In this document: positions 12,551 to 23,987 of the stretch, piece by piece
Layout: each line of letters opens with the position of its first letter
Numbering within the stretch: the stretch's first letter is position 1
Notes under the pieces: model-generated
Told to the model about the DNA's origin: nothing
Seen by the model: only the letters and a program-made list of their open reading frames with translations
Database searches by the model: none
Program-made: the position numbers and the translations under genes
From: Colius striatus
Taxonomy: Eukaryota; Chordata; Aves; Coliiformes; Coliidae
DNA: 64,000 nucleotides
Assembly: GCF_028858725.1 (NCBI RefSeq)
Contig: NC_084781.1
Span: 3,356,513 to 3,420,512 of the forward strand
Reading direction: 5' to 3'

Positions 12551-15309
12551 CCCGCGGGGCCGGGCCGCTCGGGGCCGGCGGTGCCCAGGCTGGCGGGTGC
12601 TCCTCTCTGGCACCCACACAGCAGATGGCAAAGCCTCTCGCCTTGTGATTTGATTTGCTTCTTCATTTTTGGGCTGTTATTTCGGTCCACGGCCCCCTCT
12701 TCCCTCCTTTTCCCCCTTTGCCATGTCCCCTCGCCACCTCCTCCCTGGGAGGAGAGAGAGGAGAAGGAAGTCGTGGTGAGCACCAGGTTTCTGCACAAAG
12801 GAGAGGAGCTTTTGGTGGCTTCCCCGTGGGACATTGTGGGTTGGCTGTGTCCCACTGGCTGGGACAGCCCCAGAGCTTCCCACGACACCCTCGTGGCTGC
12901 CAACCAGGGTGGGTGGTGCCAGTGTCCGCTGGCTGAGCTCTGCACATTCTTTTGCACATCAGGCAGTGGCTCTGGGCACAGGGACATCCACTGAGGGCAT
13001 TGGATGAAGAGGCAAATACCTGCCTCATCTCTGCCTGGCGCTGAGCACCTCCCTGAAGGGCCATCAGTGACACGAGCTTGCTGGGTCTCGGTTTCCCAGC
13101 CTGCAAGTCACTGGTGCCACCAAACTGATCCTCCTTTGGGCTTGGACTGTCCTTTGCAGGATCCCCAAGACCCCAGTGCCACAGCCAAGAGCGATGCCCT
13201 TCATGCCAACAGCACCTAACGAGGTCCCAAAGGTGGGTCAGGGCTGCCAGCAGCGCCCTGCTGCACATCTCCCAGAGACACTGGCTGGGGTGAGCTGTGC
13301 TCTCCAGGAGCAAGGTGATGAGGCTTCAGGCTGCTCCCATTGGGGATCCAATTCCTCTTCCAGTGCCTCTGGGCAGCGTTAGCACTCAGCAGCTCAGCTC
13401 AGCTGTGCTGGGGAAAGAAAAAGAAAGAAAGGATGGAAAAAAACCCGCCAGAAAAGCCCAGCGCGAGCAAGACAGACTATAAATAAAAGCTGGAGAAGTG
13501 GGAGGCAGCAGTCACAAGGGCTTTCTGAAGCAGCAAGAGAAGCAGGTGCACGTTGGCTCTGGCACTCGATGCCTTTGTGTTTCCCGAAGCAGCCCCGGGT
13601 ATCCCTAATAGCCGGGCTCCGGGTGGGAGAGCTGCTGGCGGGGAGCAGCCGGGCTTCCCTCCGGGCTGGGAAGGGAAGGGAAGACATGGAAATCTGCAGA
13701 GCAAATCCTGTGTGGAAGGGATGGGAACACCGCTGAGCCCAAGGAGGGGAGGGAGAAAGGGAAGCAGAGGCTGTGAGGGGGCTGCCGGCACTGACACAAC
13801 TCCAGTGGCTTCAGGTTGAATGGGAGAGGGGGATGCTCTGGCCAAATCTGCTACTGGAGTTAATGGTGGATGGAGGGAACCATCAGAGTTTGATGCATCA
13901 CAGCCTAGGGCACAGCTAAACCAGGATCCCCCCCAAAGAAATGCCCTGGCAGGAATCCAGCCTTGTGGGAGCAGTGGAGGGAGGTGGAGAGCCTGCAGTT
14001 CCCCCCCTGGGGGGCATTTAGAGCTGACAGGGATGGGGACCCCTCGCCTGCCAGCACATGAGGAAAGGAGGGAAGTGAGGAAGAGAAGGAGACAGATGGG
14101 CAGCGATGGAAACATAAGTTAACTCGAAGGAAGCGGATAAACAGCAGGCAGGGAGCAGATCCCAGCACATATGCTGTGCTGCAGCCCGCCAGGCACGGGG
14201 AGCTTCCAGGATGTCCCCGGCCCCCAGCCCCGTGGAGGGGCCTGAGACACACAGGGAGGTCAGTGGCAGGAGAGGGGCAAAGGCTCAAGGCTCAGGGCAA
14301 AAACCTGAGTGACTAGGACAAGAAGCTCAGGTGCAGCTCCTGGTCATGGGGTGCTGGGGAAGCCAAAAGCAAAAACCAGACAGACACACAGAGGAAACAG
14401 CCATGAGATGGCCACGACTCCCAGCTTTGGCCAAGGAGAGATGGTTCCCCTCTCTCTGGGAGGGGCAGGGTGAGTGGATTGGGCCCAGGTGAGGTCTCCT
14501 GCCTCAGTTTCCCCAGTCAGGAGAGGGACAAGGAGCAGCATCAGCCCGTGTGGTTGGCTGGCAGGGCCCCAGCAGCACTGACTGAATGCCATTCCCAGTG
14601 ACAAGCAGCTGATGGGTAAGGGAGAAAAGTCAAGACAAAGCCGAAGAGGAGAGTCTGAGACCCTCAAAAGTCCTTGAGCCCTGCAGCACTGCACTGCCCG
14701 CCCGTTACCTGGCACCTGGGCACCCACACAGCATCTCTGGCTGCTCCAGCCACGCTGCCAGGGAAGGAGGCGACCCTGGGCGCCCACCTCATGCCCTTCT
14801 GCCCACAGCAGCGTGGTGGGGGTCTCTGCCGAGGGGATTCTCCTGCTGCCGCAGCCCCTGACTCGCCTGGAATAACAATGAGGCAGAGCCTGGAGCTGCC
14901 GTGAGCATCTCTCCAGCGACAGCGGGCCGCGTGCTAATGAGCCCCGGGCGCTCGGATCTGCACAGCCAATGTCACGACCCAGATTAATTGCTTAAAAAGA
15001 CACCCAGAGGCTGCTAATAAATGGGGGAAAAAAAGGAAGAAAAACCCCATCCCACAACAAGCCCCCACAGTAGGCAGCTCTCCCCTGTGCCGGAAAGCCC
15101 TGCCCGCAGCAGGAATGTGTGTCGGGGCGCGGGGCCAGGGAGCCGCTGGGCGCACACAGCCGCCCTTGTTCCCCGCTCCCAGCCGAGGGTCAGAGCTGCC
15201 CAACGGCCTCATGGCACAAGGGGAGTCTGTTTGGAGGCTGCTGGCGGGTGCTGAGGCCTTGCCAGCGCCTGCCAGCACAGCCGGATGCTGCGGCGGGACC
15301 CTCACGGCC
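12551..15309. other. Non-coding DNA after the CCCT array
   Basis: No gene is recognised. CpG-rich patches occur at about 12550-12600, 13600-13680 and 15080-15300. A unique AT-rich stretch (GATTAATTGCTTAAAAAGAC) lies at about 14980-15003. Confidence 0.55.
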
Positions 15310-15575
15310 TCTCAGAGGATCAGCGTTGGAAAAGCCCTTGGAGCTGCTGCAGTCCCAGCCCTGCCCTCACCCTGCCCAGCCCAGCACTGACCCACAGCCT
15401 CAGCACCTCATCTGTGTGTCTTTGGGATCCCTCCAGGGCTGGGCACTCCCCCAGCTCCCTGGGCAGCCTGGCACAGGGGCTGACACCCCTCTCAGGGAAA
15501 CAGTTCTGCCTCAGCTCCAACCTCAACCTCCCCTGGGGCAACTGGAGCCCCTTTCCATTTACTGCATAAAAATAC
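15310..15575 (-). mobile_element. CR1 LINE, 3' tail (second type), reverse orientation
   Basis: On the + strand it shows CAGCACTGACCCACAGCCTC, GGGCTGGGCACTCCCCCAGC and CAACCTCAACCTCCCCTGGG, the complement of the 6.2-kb tail. Only the 3' tail is present. Confidence 0.87.
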
Positions 15576-17319
15576 CTCCCTGTGCAGGTAGCAGGTCCTG
15601 ATCATCTCATGGACACAGCAGCTCCTGCCCCTCGACAGCCTCGAGGAGGAGGAGGAGGAGGAGGGGATGGAGGGTGTCCCTGCCCCACCAGCCAGGGAGG
15701 CAGGAGGCAAATGAGAAACGGGAGATGAAGCAGATGGGAGACGGCCGCCCACTGCTGCTCTCTGCTCTCCACAACTCCTGCCCTAGGTATTAGCAGGGGA
15801 GGTGAAGCACAAAGCAGAGAGGGCTGGAAGAGGAGCCCTGACAGGTTAACACAGGGCCAGGGGGCTCTGAAACGGTCCGTGGGGACGGATCCTGGCTCTG
15901 AGCCGCTGCAGCTCCATCCTGCTGTCGGTTGTGCCGAGCCACGGCGATGTTTCAAGAGCCAGGAGTTAAACACCTTCTGACAAGAGGCTTCAAGTGCTGC
16001 ACCCACGCAGGTGAGCGAGAGCTGGGGGCTGCCACAGCCCCGCAGCAGCACTGCCCGCTGCAGGCTGAGCAGAGCAAGGGCTGGGGGAGAATACCTGGCA
16101 AACCCAAACTGGGATTAATTGGATTAAGGCTGCCAAGGGGCACGGGGAGAGAGAGAGCCACCTCCTCGGGTTTCTGCTCAGCTCACAGCTGTGTCTCCCA
16201 ACAGCAAAATGGGAGCCAGCCCTGGCTCTGGTTTCTCGCAGCTCCTTCAGAGAGGAGGGATGTGCAGCAGCCCCCAGGCTGCCTGAGGGGCACAGCCGTG
16301 CCTGCACACGCCGAACGCTGGATGTGCACCACACCAAAGCTCCTCCAGCGATGCCGGCAACAGCATCCCCGTCTATTCGGAGAGCAGCTCGTCTGCAGCA
16401 AGCAGCCCAGCTCCATCCCCAGCTCCTGCCCTGTGGCAGGGCTCGGAAAGCAGCTTGCAGCCTGATTCCCAGCCTGAGAGCATCGCTGCAAGACGAGCAC
16501 CAGGAGCGGCAGCAAGCCCCTCCGTCCATCTGGGCATCCAGCAGCACGTGTCGGCAGGAGGCTCTGCAGCTCTGCCCCTCCTTTCCCTCCCCAAATCAAG
16601 AGCAGGAAGGTGTCCTCCCGGGTCCCCTCGCCGCTGGGGCAGCCCCCAGCCCGGGATGGGATGGGATGGGATGGGATGGGATGGGATGGGATGGGATGGG
16701 ATGGGGAGCTGTCCCTGCGCGGGGGTTGGCTGCGGGCGGCTGTGGCTGCGGCGGAGGTGGGAGCGATGACTCAGGAGATAATGAGGCAGATCAGAAGGAG
16801 GAGAGGAGCAGCAGCGGAGCGGACGTGGCGAGGAGGCAGCTGCGTCCTTCAGGCCTACACTCCCCTCCCCTGACGTGGCACCGCAGCTGAGGTGCAGGCA
16901 CACACACCCCCAGCCCCTCTGATTCACCCAGGGGATAATTTTAGCCCTCCCCTCCACGGGTACATCCATCCCCTGCCAGGGGCTGCCAAGCCAGGAGGAG
17001 AAGCCCAGGGGTTGTATGTGAGGCACCATCAGGATGATGCCTTTTGGGGTCCATCCAGCCCCCACCCGTCGCCCATTGCTCGGGCTCTTGCTGCTGGGAC
17101 ACCCCACGGTGCAGCCACCCTGGCTGTGAGCGGTGCTTCTCATCCTCCTGCTGCCAAAGCCGCCTGTTCCCCAGAGGGTAAACAGCCTCTCCTGTCTGGG
17201 GAAACTGAGGCAAGGAGCCAGCAGACTTGCCCGAGGCTGCTGTTTGCAGCAGAGCCCTTGATGAGTCCCGGCTCCCGTGTTCATCTTCATCCTAAGCTCA
17301 TTATAAAGTTGTTTTTTCC
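15576..17319. other. Non-coding DNA with GGGAT array
   Basis: No supported gene. A 444-codon - strand frame covers 16373-17707 but has no recognisable domain and crosses the GGGAT array. Two GGATTA homeobox words lie at 16112 and 16121. Confidence 0.55.
16653..16706 (+). repeat. GGGAT pentamer array (G-quadruplex-prone)
   Basis: About 10.5 perfect copies of GGGAT. Runs of three G separated by two bases meet the usual G-quadruplex pattern many times over on the + strand. Confidence 0.95.
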
Positions 17320-17692
17320 CCCGCAGAGCAGCGTCGGTTGCCCGTGGCGTGACCAACGCGGCGGGAGCAGCCTTTGCTGGCCCAGCTTCACCCTCAGCCA
17401 GCACCAGGAGGTGGCAGCTTTGCAGCCGAGAGCCAGCTCTGCCTCCCCGCAGCCTGGCACGGAGCGAGGCGGCAGAAGCGCCGGAGCCCCGCCGCAGCCC
17501 GCGGCTGCTCCCCTGCGCACACGCTGCGCTGCGGCAGGACGGGCGCACGCCGGGGGCACCGTGCGGGGATGCGGCGTGAGGGACCCGCTGCAGCAGGGCA
17601 ATGGCGAGGAGTCCTGCCCTGAGGCGACACAAGCAGCGAGGGACTGACTGCTGCACCCCTGTGCCTGCCTCCTGCGCCGCTGGGGGAAGGAG
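17320..17692 (+). promoter_or_regulatory. CpG-rich block, candidate promoter and first exon
   Basis: CpG density rises sharply at about 17325-17640, comparable to the JAM3 promoter and unlike nearby DNA. It ends at a good splice-donor match (GAAGGAG|GTAAAG, exon end 17692). An ATG in a fair context at 17601 opens a frame that stays open to that donor. The gene is unknown and could be a non-coding RNA or an alternative upstream JAM3 first exon. No protein family is recognised. Confidence 0.3.
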
Positions 17693-18004
17693 GTAAAGAC
17701 ACGGCATGGGGCGGGGGGAAGGGGATCTTAAAAGGGCTGGTCGTGCTTTTTATCATTGCCCTACACTGCTGCTTTCAGCTGCGTATGTTTTGTGTTTGTC
17801 ATGTTTCTGGTTGGAAACTAACCTGTTTCCTCCCCTGAGCTGAGCAGCCCTGTCTGTTTTACCCGAGCCCTCCCTGTCCTTAGGCATTTCCATGAGGCCC
17901 TCTGCAGTTTGCACCAAAAAAAAAAGCCTCTTAGCCTCTAGTTTGCAAAGGACTCCGGTGCTGCTGCTCTCTGCTAACTAAAACTCCTTCTTGTTTTGTA
18001 ACAG

Positions 18005-18062
18005 AAAACATGTGTGTTCAGCTGAGCACCTCAGAGAACTGAGAAATCAACCAACAGCCACA
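18005..18062 (+). other. Possible small exon following the 17.3-kb CpG block
   Basis: 58 bp bounded by a strong acceptor (CTTGTTTTGTAACAG) and a GTAAGG donor. Its frame stays open when joined in phase to the candidate exon ending at 17692. No homology is recognised, and chance cannot be excluded. Confidence 0.2.
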
Positions 18063-18215
18063 GTAAGGTTTGCATGAGCATCTTTAGTTTCTTGTGTGTG
18101 ATGGTCTTCAGCTTTTGCTGTTAGAGGGAAAAGAGATTTGGGAGCTTTGACTGGTGTTATGCTGAACAAAGAGCTGCCTTACCAAATCCAGCTGGATCAC
18201 AAGTCCTTTAAAACT

Positions 18216-18447
18216 GGAAGAGAGGAGAAAAGAGAGGAGAGAGGAGAGGAGAGGAGAGGAGAGGAGAGGAGAGGAGAGGAGAGGAGAGGAGAGGAGAAGA
18301 GAAGAGAAGAGAAGAGAAGAGAAGAGAAGAGAAGAGAAGAGAAGAGAAGAGAAGAGAAGAGAAGAGAAGAGAAGAGAAGAGAAGAGAAGAGAAGAGAAGA
18401 GAAGAGAAGAGAAGAGAAGAGAAGAGAAGAGAAGAGAAGAGAAGAGA
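18216..18447 (+). repeat. 232-nt pure-purine tract, (GAGGA)n then (GAAGA)n
   Basis: No pyrimidine occurs on the + strand across the tract. The left part is about 11 copies of GAGGA (18241-18295). The right part is about 30 copies of GAAGA (18296-18445), a sharp switch of unit by one transition. Such tracts can form triplex (H-) DNA. Confidence 0.95.
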
Positions 18448-19069
18448 CCTCACCTGCCATGGTGGTTGGCCAGCAAGGCTCAGCCAGGGTGATCTCCCTG
18501 CATGGGATGACCCAGGTGGCCAAAGAACGTGCCAGGTTGGTCAGAAGACCAGGACTTACCTCACTAGCCCAGCATTCTGTGGTACTGAACTGGTTCTGCT
18601 TGGTTCTGATGGGTTTGAACTGGTCCTGACCAGTTTGAACCGGTTCCGACAGGCGAACAGGGCAGGCAAGAGCCAGGAGCATCTTGCCACAAGAGGGAAC
18701 CCCTGGGCTGCAAAACTTCCTCCTAGAGATGCTTCTTGGCTCTGCATCCAGGGCCCCTGCTTGCAGAGGGAGGTGTTGGCAGGTTTCTGCCTAGGGAAAG
18801 CCACTCTCCTCTCACTCAGCTTGATAACAAGGGGCTCAGACCCCTTCTCGGGCATGGACTTGTATCTGCACCTCCCTGAGAGCTTCACCCTCCCCATAGA
18901 GAAGTGGGGTGTCTAGCTCGGCTATGTCACTCCCCAAACAGCGAGCAAGAAGCCCACAGGAGTGTTTAAGTATGGGGTGAACTCCAGGCTGGAGCCCAGC
19001 TGGAAGGGCCCTGGGCAATGCTCTATCACATGGAGCAGTAGCACCAAGGCAGGCAGACAGGCAGGTCAG

Positions 19070-19400
19070 AACATCAGAGACTCATTTCAGTTGGAAAAGC
19101 CCTTGAAGCTCCTGGAGTCCCAGCTCTCCCCCCACCCTGCCCAGCCCAGCACTACCCCATGGCCCTCAGCACCTCAGCCCCACGGCTTTGGGATCCCTCC
19201 AGGGCTGGGCACTCCCCCCTGGGCAGCCTGGCACAGGGGCTGACACCCCTCTGAGGGAAACAGTTCTGCCTCAGCTCCAGCCTCAACCTCCCCTGGGGCA
19301 ACTTGAGCCCATTTCCTCTTGTCCTGTTACTCCTTGCTGGAGAGAAGAGACCGACCCTCACCTCACTCCAACCTCCTGTCAAGGAGCTGTAGAGAGTGAT
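19070..19400 (-). mobile_element. CR1 LINE, 3' tail (second type), reverse orientation
   Basis: Nearly the same sequence as the 15.3-kb copy (TTGGAAAAGCCCTTGAAGCT, GCACAGGGGCTGACACCCCT, CAACCTCAACCTCCCCTGGG), extending slightly further 5' of the element into TCCTTGCTGGAGAGAAGAGA. Confidence 0.88.
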
Positions 19401-22400
19401 GAAGTCTCCTTTGAACCTTCTTTTCCCCACATTCCAGTTCCCCTGACAAGAGGGAAGTTGTCTATATAAAGCCCTGGGATGACAGGATTTCCCTGTGGCT
19501 TTAATCTGCACAGGGACACTTTCAGGAGAAGGAAAAGGTTTGTCATGCCTCGGATGACAAACCAACACTAATGCACAGGGAGAAGGGTAGGGCATGCTGA
19601 GGAATTTGTCTGCCCCACAAAGCCAGAGGTGTTAGTCCCAGGAGCCAGAGAGAGAAAGGCAAAGCAGGGAAAAGGGAAGAAAGATGGCAGGAGGATGGAG
19701 AGCAGAGGCACGGAGCGGCAGGATTAGCAATGATAAACTCACAGCTAAACTGGGCTTATGTCAGCATGTATTACCCGAGAGTGACAGGAGCGATGGGCTC
19801 GCTCAGCTGCCATGTACAAGTGGCAAATTCTCCCTCCATCCTGTTTGCTCTGAATTAGCTGGCATATGTCTAATCGTCTTTGCAAGCACCACTCGACTGG
19901 CAGAGATTAAGGCTCTGCTCCTCCTCCAAACCCAGCGCTGAGCTGAGCTGTGCTGCAAGGCAGGAGGACAGCGATTCACCTGGCTGCTCAAGGGCAGGGA
20001 GGATGGCACTCAGCTGCACAAAGCAAGTCCCCCCCTGCCCTCATAGGTCTCCAGAAACCCAAAGCCCTAAGGCAATTAGGCATTAGGACCAAGAAATCCC
20101 TCTTCTCACCAAGGGAGCCTGGGCAGCTCACATCATGAGATGAGCCCTCCTCTTTGCTTCAGATGGGATGGCCATCGCCTGGTTACCTCCTTGGGTAGAT
20201 GGGGATAAGGAAACAGCACTAACAGGTACCTGAGACAGCAAGGAGAGCCAAATTCATGACCCCTTTCCAAGCAACCTTCAGCACAGCTATTGTAGAGCCT
20301 GAGGCAGTACTGATTTCCATGGGAGTCACCAAGAAACCGTTATTAGCTGAGGAAAGTGGGGATGGTGGAACCCAAGGCACTTATTAAACAATAAAGCAGT
20401 GCAATAGGCGTGGGGGTGTTTTCTTGGCTAACTGCTCGCCCCAGGGCATGTGTTGTTTGGCGAGGGAGGTGCTGCTTGGGTGGTGGGAGACCCTTGGCTG
20501 ACACATCAAGCATGTCATAACAATCTTGGGGAGTTTGGAAAACTCAGCTGGCAGAGGAGAGTGCTCCACCACATCAGCATGAGCTCTCAGAGCCAGAATC
20601 AACAGTGACTCGGGAAGAGAAGGAGCAAAGGTGATTGCAGGGGGATAGGTCTGCTGGGAGGCAGCGAGAGGCACTGCAACAGCAGCAGGCTCTGTGAGGA
20701 TTTGAAGACCTGACAGCCCTCCTGCCATGATGCTGGGGAACCAGAGCAGCTCCTTCAGCCCCAGGACATCAGCAGCCTGAGTGTAAGATCAGGGCTGCAG
20801 GAGTCCCAAGCTTTGCAGGACATCCTTAAGCAAATGTTTTTCCCTCTTTATCCTTTGTCTTCTGTGAAGAACAGAGATAAATTCAAGAGTTAACAGCACA
20901 TCCATGAACCAGCATGTAGCTGGGAGCAGGAGAGAGAGGAAGCATCTCCTCCCCATTGCCACTCACACCTTGCTCCCACTGCCCATGAAGAGGAAAAGGG
21001 AGCAGTATCTGTCTCCTCCTATTGCCAGCGAGGCATCTGGTGGCATGAAGACGTGAGCTGGGCCACCAGCCCGGGTGCCCAACCTGCCACTTGGAGAGTT
21101 GCTGCCATCTCCTTTGGCAAGGGAGCAGTGTAACGTGATAATGCTCAGCTGGCCTGGTAATCTGCAGCTCTGGTTTGCTGGGGGATGGGGCAGGAGAGAG
21201 AAGGTTTGGCTGTGAATGGAGCTGAAGGAAATCAGCAGCAGGACGTGGGCAGCCCGAGGGGTGCCTGCTCCCTCCTGGGCCAACCAGATGCTCTGGCTTC
21301 ATTCAGGGGAGAAAAGGATTGTGTGCGACAAGCACAGGACATGGGTTAGCTGGCTCCTTTCTGTAGCCATTATCCCACTGTGCTGCTGCAGACAGATCCC
21401 TGAGGAGTGCAAACCTTTTCCCCCATGCCCATCCCTCTGGAAACGTGCTGCCAGGAGGCAAAGGAAGGTTTCTACACATGGCCAGTCCCCAGCAGTTACT
21501 GCCTGCTCTGCTGACCATGGATGTGAGGGCCCTTGTGTGCAAAATATCCAGAGAAAACTACCTCTAATTAGAGGGTGGAGTTAAAAATACCCACAGTCCA
21601 TAAACAGAGGGAGGCAGACAGGGAAAAGGCACATGCCAGTGTGACTGACGCCCTGGGAGGGAGACGAGATTAGGAGCGACTCAGCCTCACACATACAAGT
21701 GATTCAAAATAGATGAGCATATGCCTGAGCAATGAACTGGGGGAAAACGATGGGACTGACGTGGGAGTGGGGTCATGGTCTGTGACACCACGGAATCAAC
21801 AACTTGTCTAGACTATGGCAGCCAAAAAAAGAGATGCCATCTTAAGCTGGGAGCAAGAGGCGCTGCAGTGTGTGTCCATAGAAAGCTGCCTGAGCAGCAG
21901 AGGCAGAAGGGAAGAGAGAGGGACAGAGGCCAAATACCTGCATCTATTCCCAGAGCTGCTGAGAATCCCCTTGGGTAAGCAGCATAGCTGCAAAGTGCCT
22001 CGAGATCCTCAGATCAAAAGTGGTGTGTGTAAATAAGAGTGCTGTTTTATCCATGGAGCTCACAGCCACTCTAGAAACAAGTCCCAGACAAGGCAGGACT
22101 TTGCTTCCAATGTCCTACCCAGTTTGACTGAGAGGTTCTATCCAGCCCTGACAAAGGGGAAATGGCCACGTTGAGCTAGGGGTGGAATACAGCTCCTCTT
22201 GAACGAATCCTGCTCACTCCAGTGCAGCTCCAGGGACACTTTCCTTCTCCAATGGCTGATTCTGTCACCTTCTTCTCCAATGGCTGATTCTGTCACCTTT
22301 TACCTTCTGTCACACACAAAGATGGCTCTGGAGACACTCCAATCATCTAACAAAGCCCTCTCTGCTGGCACTTGCCCCCTGAGCAATCCCAGTGGCCCAC

Positions 22401-23059
22401 AACCCTCCTCTTCACGTGTCAAGAGGCTTTTCTTATGGCTGAACAAAGCAGGTTACCCCTGGGGCTGCTGTCATCCCACCTCAGAGCAGCCAAACTCTCT
22501 CTGGCCAAGGTGCCTGCCAGGACCCCCTCCCACACAAGCCAGCCTGCCACAAGCACAGCTTCAGAGTTAAAGAGCTCTGGAGACAACCTAATGGCTGGGA
22601 AAGGTCCAGATGGACGGCCCTGAGGCCTCAGGCAGGCTGCTCCTCCGCACGCAAGGTATGGCACAGCTCCTTGCCAGAGCCCTTGGAGCCTGGTGCCTCA
22701 GATAGTAACATTCCTGTCTGCCATGGCTATTGCCCCTGAAAACTCATCGTGACAGGCACAGCCTGTTATTACAGGTTTGAGCAGCTTCTTCCCCAGCAGG
22801 GCTAGAACCTCAGCTTGGGCCTCCAGGCACTACAAGAACCCATTTTCTGTTGCTTTCAGATCCCAGACACTTGGGGTACAACAGGCAGCCTTCAGAAATC
22901 CCTCAGGTGGGGTGTAGATACGACACAGAAAGCCAGAAGGAGCACAGAATCCTCCCATCCTTTCTCCTTCCCTCTTTCTCTGCTCCGTTTGACCCCCGTC
23001 AAGCTGCCACAGGAAAAGAGGGACCTGACACCTCAGTGATCCCCTTTTATAGCTGATTA
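19401..23059. other. Non-coding DNA upstream of JAM3
   Basis: No gene or further interspersed repeat is seen. It is mostly unique sequence with short chance frames and one 27-bp duplication at 22244. Confidence 0.6.
22244..22298. repeat. 27-bp tandem duplication
   Basis: CTTCTCCAATGGCTGATTCT plus GTCACCTT occurs twice in direct succession, apparently a simple local duplication. The inverted CCAAT-like ATTGG half is duplicated with it. Confidence 0.85.
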
Positions 23060-23490
23060 TACTCGATGCCATCCTACTTTACATCTCCTGTCATCTCAGC
23101 CCAAATGGGCTCGTGTTAAAACGACTCCTTACTCAACAGGGACCTGCCCCAGGGATTGCTGGCGTCGGGTTTTAAGCCACACAGTCTTATTAGGCAATTC
23201 CTCCCCCTCCATCCTCAGCAGAATGCCCCATCTGGCCATTCGGGTTGATGAGAATCTCTCTATTCATTCCACCAGCCTCGGATCAGCCCTTTAAATCTAC
23301 TCATTAGCATCTCGAGTTAGATCTGCTACATTATCAAGTTAAATACCTTTCTTTCCATCCTTTAATTTCTCCCGGCTCTGCCGGGCTGGTTTGCAGCACA
23401 GAGGAGAGTTCAGCTTTCATTCCAGCTGCTTGATCTTCAACGGCATCTTAATTACATCCCCATCACACGCTGCTGACAGCCAGTGTTAAC
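23060..23490. promoter_or_regulatory. Candidate conserved non-coding element upstream of JAM3
   Basis: About 430 bp of unique, repeat-free, moderately AT-rich sequence, with CATTAGCATCTCGAG, CTTTAAATC, TTATCAAG (GATA type), CCTTTAATTT and CTTAATTACATC. No open frame of note. It lies 0.8-1.2 kb upstream of the JAM3 start, so a regulatory role is plausible. Confidence 0.35.
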
Positions 23491-23987
23491 CCAAAGCACA
23501 CAGCCCTGAGAAAGTTTGTGTCTTTCTAGCAAAGTAGGGGGGAAAACAAGGGGGTTCTGGGACGTTTTGGAGGAGCACACAGCAGCTGGGGATGATCTGT
23601 GTGCAAAGCCACTTTGTTTGTCAAGGCAGAAGCGCGGGATTGGGTCGGAATAATCGGGTATAGCATGAGGGCTGGTGGGAGGGGAGTCCTGAGGAGAAGC
23701 TGTCTCTCGCTAGTTGGTTGGTTGCGTTTCTTGCTCCCTTGAAGTCGGTTGGAAGTTCAGAGCGAAACGCAGTTCAGCGTGAGGCAGCTTTTTGGGGAAA
23801 ACCGAGAAACTCCCCTTTTTAGGAGTTCCCATTAAACACAGAGGGAAAACATCTGCTTCAGGGCACAGCTGAGATGGCTTTGGGTAACCAAAACGTTGCC
23901 TTCAAGCTAATTTCCAGCTCCTTAACACTCAGACCATTCCCTTGCATTCCCTGATCACCAGACCCTGGGTCTCCGGAGCCCTCGGTG

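Noticed and set aside
11934-12994. Several long overlapping + strand ORFs rich in Ser, Leu, Pro, Ile and His
   Set aside because: They are translations of the CCCT/CCAT array in all three frames, with no splice structure or homology.
13477-14115. 212-codon - strand ORF
   Set aside because: GC-rich chance frame with Ser/Leu/Pro composition, no domain and no splice partners.
16653-16706. Interstitial telomere repeat
   Set aside because: The unit is GGGAT, not TTAGGG.
16373-17707. 444-codon - strand ORF
   Set aside because: It crosses the GGGAT array and CpG-rich DNA where stops are rare. The composition is Arg/Ala/Gly/Ser-rich and no domain is recognisable.
18138-18629. 163-codon Arg/Glu/Lys repeat ORF and its Ser/Leu/Phe antisense partner
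   Set aside because: Translation of the purine tract, with no other support.
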